Positions 62,693 to 64,000 of a DNA stretch of 64,000 bases are shown here, in pieces (within the stretch, counting starts at the first letter, position 1; every line of letters starts with the position of its first letter). This DNA comes from Bdellovibrio sp. qaytius. Its GTDB lineage: Bacteria > Bdellovibrionota > Bdellovibrionia > Bdellovibrionales > Bdellovibrionaceae. Below the pieces are notes generated by a model. The model did no database searches, was not told the origin of the DNA, and saw only the letters and a list, made by a program, of their open reading frames with translations. The position numbers and the translations under genes were made by a program. The stretch is from positions 2,874,001 to 2,938,000 of the forward strand of contig CP025734.1 in assembly GCA_004011035.1 (NCBI GenBank). Direction: 5' to 3'.

Positions 62693-64000
62693 AGTGTCGT
62701 GTTGCTGTTGCATCGCCTAATCACTCGTTAGATGGTTTAATCCAAAACGGATTTGCTTATTCGCTTATTGATTCGCCGTATTTAAAATCAACTGATCACA
62801 AAGTTTCGACTGATATTTTAATTATTGGCGAACACCAGTTACCAGAACTTGCAAAATACCAATCGCAAATTCAGTTTAATTTTTGTTATTTGATTTTTGA
62901 TGATGCAACAAATGAAATCACCGATAAAGCGACAGTTGAATTATACAATAAATTTAAACCTGATCAAATTTTGCAACAAAAAGAGCTGACTGAAAATGTT
63001 GTTTTTACTCAATTAGAAAAATTAGATCAAAAGCGCCAAGACGAAGCTAAAACACGTTTAACTTCTGAATTGATTGATCAAGATCAGCAAACTAAAGCTA
63101 CGCTCAGACAAAAAATCTTTCACGACCAACAAGAGCTGATCGACAGACGACAAAAGATTTTAGAAGTAAATAACCGTATCGAATCACTGCGTAAAATTTT
63201 ATTCACTTTATCTGAAGAAAGCGATGTTACGCGCATCGAAACGCTGTTAAATGAGCTTTTACCGCAAGCTACGGCCGCAACCTGGGTAAAAATTATTCCA
63301 GATTATTTGGCTGAAAAATTTGAACTTGATTTACAAGCACAGCTGCCAAACTTCTTTACGAAAAAACAATGCTCGAACTATTTTATTTACTTTATGAAGG
63401 GCAATAACCGCCCGTTTCGCAGTTCAGATAATGAAATGTTTGGTAAAGTATCAGATGCGCTTCATTTTAATTTATTAAAAGTTGAATCGTTAAACCAACA
63501 ACAGCATTTAGAAAAAATTGTATCAACCGCTTTTAACTCTACGGCTTACCCGCTTCTTGTGGTCGATAAAGACTATAATGTTTTAGAATCAAATAAAGCT
63601 TTTCATCGTTACCCGCCAACAGGCGATCGGACTCAATCGTCCACACCAAAATGCTATCAAGTGATGTTTAACCGCGAAGAACCCTGCGTGGGCTGTCAGT
63701 TTGGAACTAACTTTCAGGTGCAAAACCAAAACGACGGCAATACCACATTTCACAACGTGCAATCACAGCGCTTAACAGGTTATGAAGACCGCAACAGCCA
63801 CTGGGTTCATTTCTATGTTGATATCACTGAAGATAAAATGCTTGAGCAGCGTTTAAGCCAGACAGCTAAAATGAAAGAACTGGGCTTAATTTCAAGTTCT
63901 ATCGCCCATGAATTAAATAATCCCCTAGGCGGAATCATTTCTTATATTCAAATCTTACAAATGGAACTTGATAAGGCTCACGCTTTACAAGGCGAACTAA
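62680..64000 (+). CDS. PAS-domain sensor histidine kinase, N-terminal part (3' end outside window)
   Basis: The frame is open from ATG 62680 to the window edge (440 codons). A receiver-like or coiled-coil region comes first (about residues 1-170), then a GAF-like segment. A PAS domain with a Cys-rich patch CYQVMFNREEPCVGC follows, a pattern known in many deltaproteobacterial kinases. The H-box SSIAHELNNPLGG (phosphoacceptor His) is near the edge, so the HATPase domain lies beyond. It overlaps the HAD gene by 13 bp. Confidence 0.88.
   Translation, partial: MPTLECRVAVASPNHSLDGLIQNGFAYSLIDSPYLKSTDHKVSTDILIIGEHQLPELAKYQSQIQFNFCYLIFDDATNEITDKATVELYNKFKPDQILQQKELTENVVFTQLEKLDQKRQDEAKTRLTSELIDQDQQTKATLRQKIFHDQQELIDRRQKILEVNNRIESLRKILFTLSEESDVTRIETLLNELLPQATAATWVKIIPDYLAEKFELDLQAQLPNFFTKKQCSNYFIYFMKGNNRPFRSSDNEMFGKVSDALHFNLLKVESLNQQQHLEKIVSTAFNSTAYPLLVVDKDYNVLESNKAFHRYPPTGDRTQSSTPKCYQVMFNREEPCVGCQFGTNFQVQNQNDGNTTFHNVQSQRLTGYEDRNSHWVHFYVDITEDKMLEQRLSQTAKMKELGLISSSIAHELNNPLGGIISYIQILQMELDKAHALQGEL

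Noticed and set aside
1-64000. tRNA, rRNA, CRISPR, prophage or toxin-antitoxin genes
   Set aside because: None recognised by eye; a covariance-model scan would be decisive for small RNA genes.

Overview
The window looks like a chromosomal segment of a Bdellovibrio-like predatory bacterium (order Bdellovibrionales, perhaps Pseudobdellovibrionaceae). The DNA is AT-rich with heavy use of TTA leucine codons. It carries many short secreted proteins and lipoproteins, a long single-direction flagellar cluster, and an isoleucyl-tRNA synthetase-lspA-lgt operon. The taxon is inferred from gene content and style and was not tested by a search. No rRNA, tRNA, CRISPR array or prophage was seen.

Layout: 1-2.9 kb holds the end of a sensor kinase, an NtrC-type sigma-54 activator and a small hypothetical protein. 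2.9-5.3 kb (minus strand) holds a tandem family of four secreted proteins sharing a six-cysteine core, plus one short proline/aspartate-rich secreted protein. 5.5-9.5 kb is ileS-lspA-lgt, the last two serving lipoprotein maturation, which fits the many lipoproteins here. 9.5-15.4 kb (minus) holds a lipoprotein, a TonB-dependent receptor, acetyl-CoA synthetase, and a three-gene operon whose first product looks like a truncated haemoglobin turned into a lipoprotein. 15.7-20.1 kb (plus) holds an outer-membrane barrel, a lipoprotein, yacG, an APC-type permease and HU. 20.1-22.9 kb (minus) holds a glycine-rich pseudopilin, a GNAT acetyltransferase and an S1 protease lipoprotein. 22.9-28.5 kb (plus) is pfkA followed by a complete branched-chain amino-acid ABC transporter (substrate-binding protein, livH, livM, livG, livF). 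28.5-29.9 kb is a LysR regulator divergent from a small secreted protein, with a T-N11-A dyad between them.

30.0-45.8 kb (minus) is one flagellar cluster, read from 45.8 downwards: a large TPR protein, a degenerate sigma-54-activator-like protein, flgB, flgC, fliE, fliF, fliG, fliH, fliI, fliJ, a MotE-like protein, fliK, flgD, a TIGR02530-like flagellar operon protein and flgE. A good sigma-54 promoter match sits directly before the first gene. Most genes are tightly packed or overlap, and the few spacers are filled with hairpins.

46.0-48.8 kb (plus) is a lipoprotein plus mlaE-mlaF-mlaD phospholipid transport operon. 48.8-51.8 kb is a probable mobile module: a single-copy Y1/HUH transposase of the REP-associated type, with five copies of a 12-16 bp repeat around and inside it, and a large hydrolase lipoprotein between two of the copies. 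51.8-64 kb holds a DciA/DUF721 protein, trmFO, a phospholipase-D-like lipoprotein, thymidine kinase, an MltF-like transglycosylase, glmS, glmU, a HAD hydrolase and the start of a PAS histidine kinase that runs off the window.

The best candidates for something undescribed are the transposase-repeat module (48.8-51.8 kb), the six-cysteine secreted family (2.9-5.3 kb) and the exported globin-like operon (13.7-15.4 kb).
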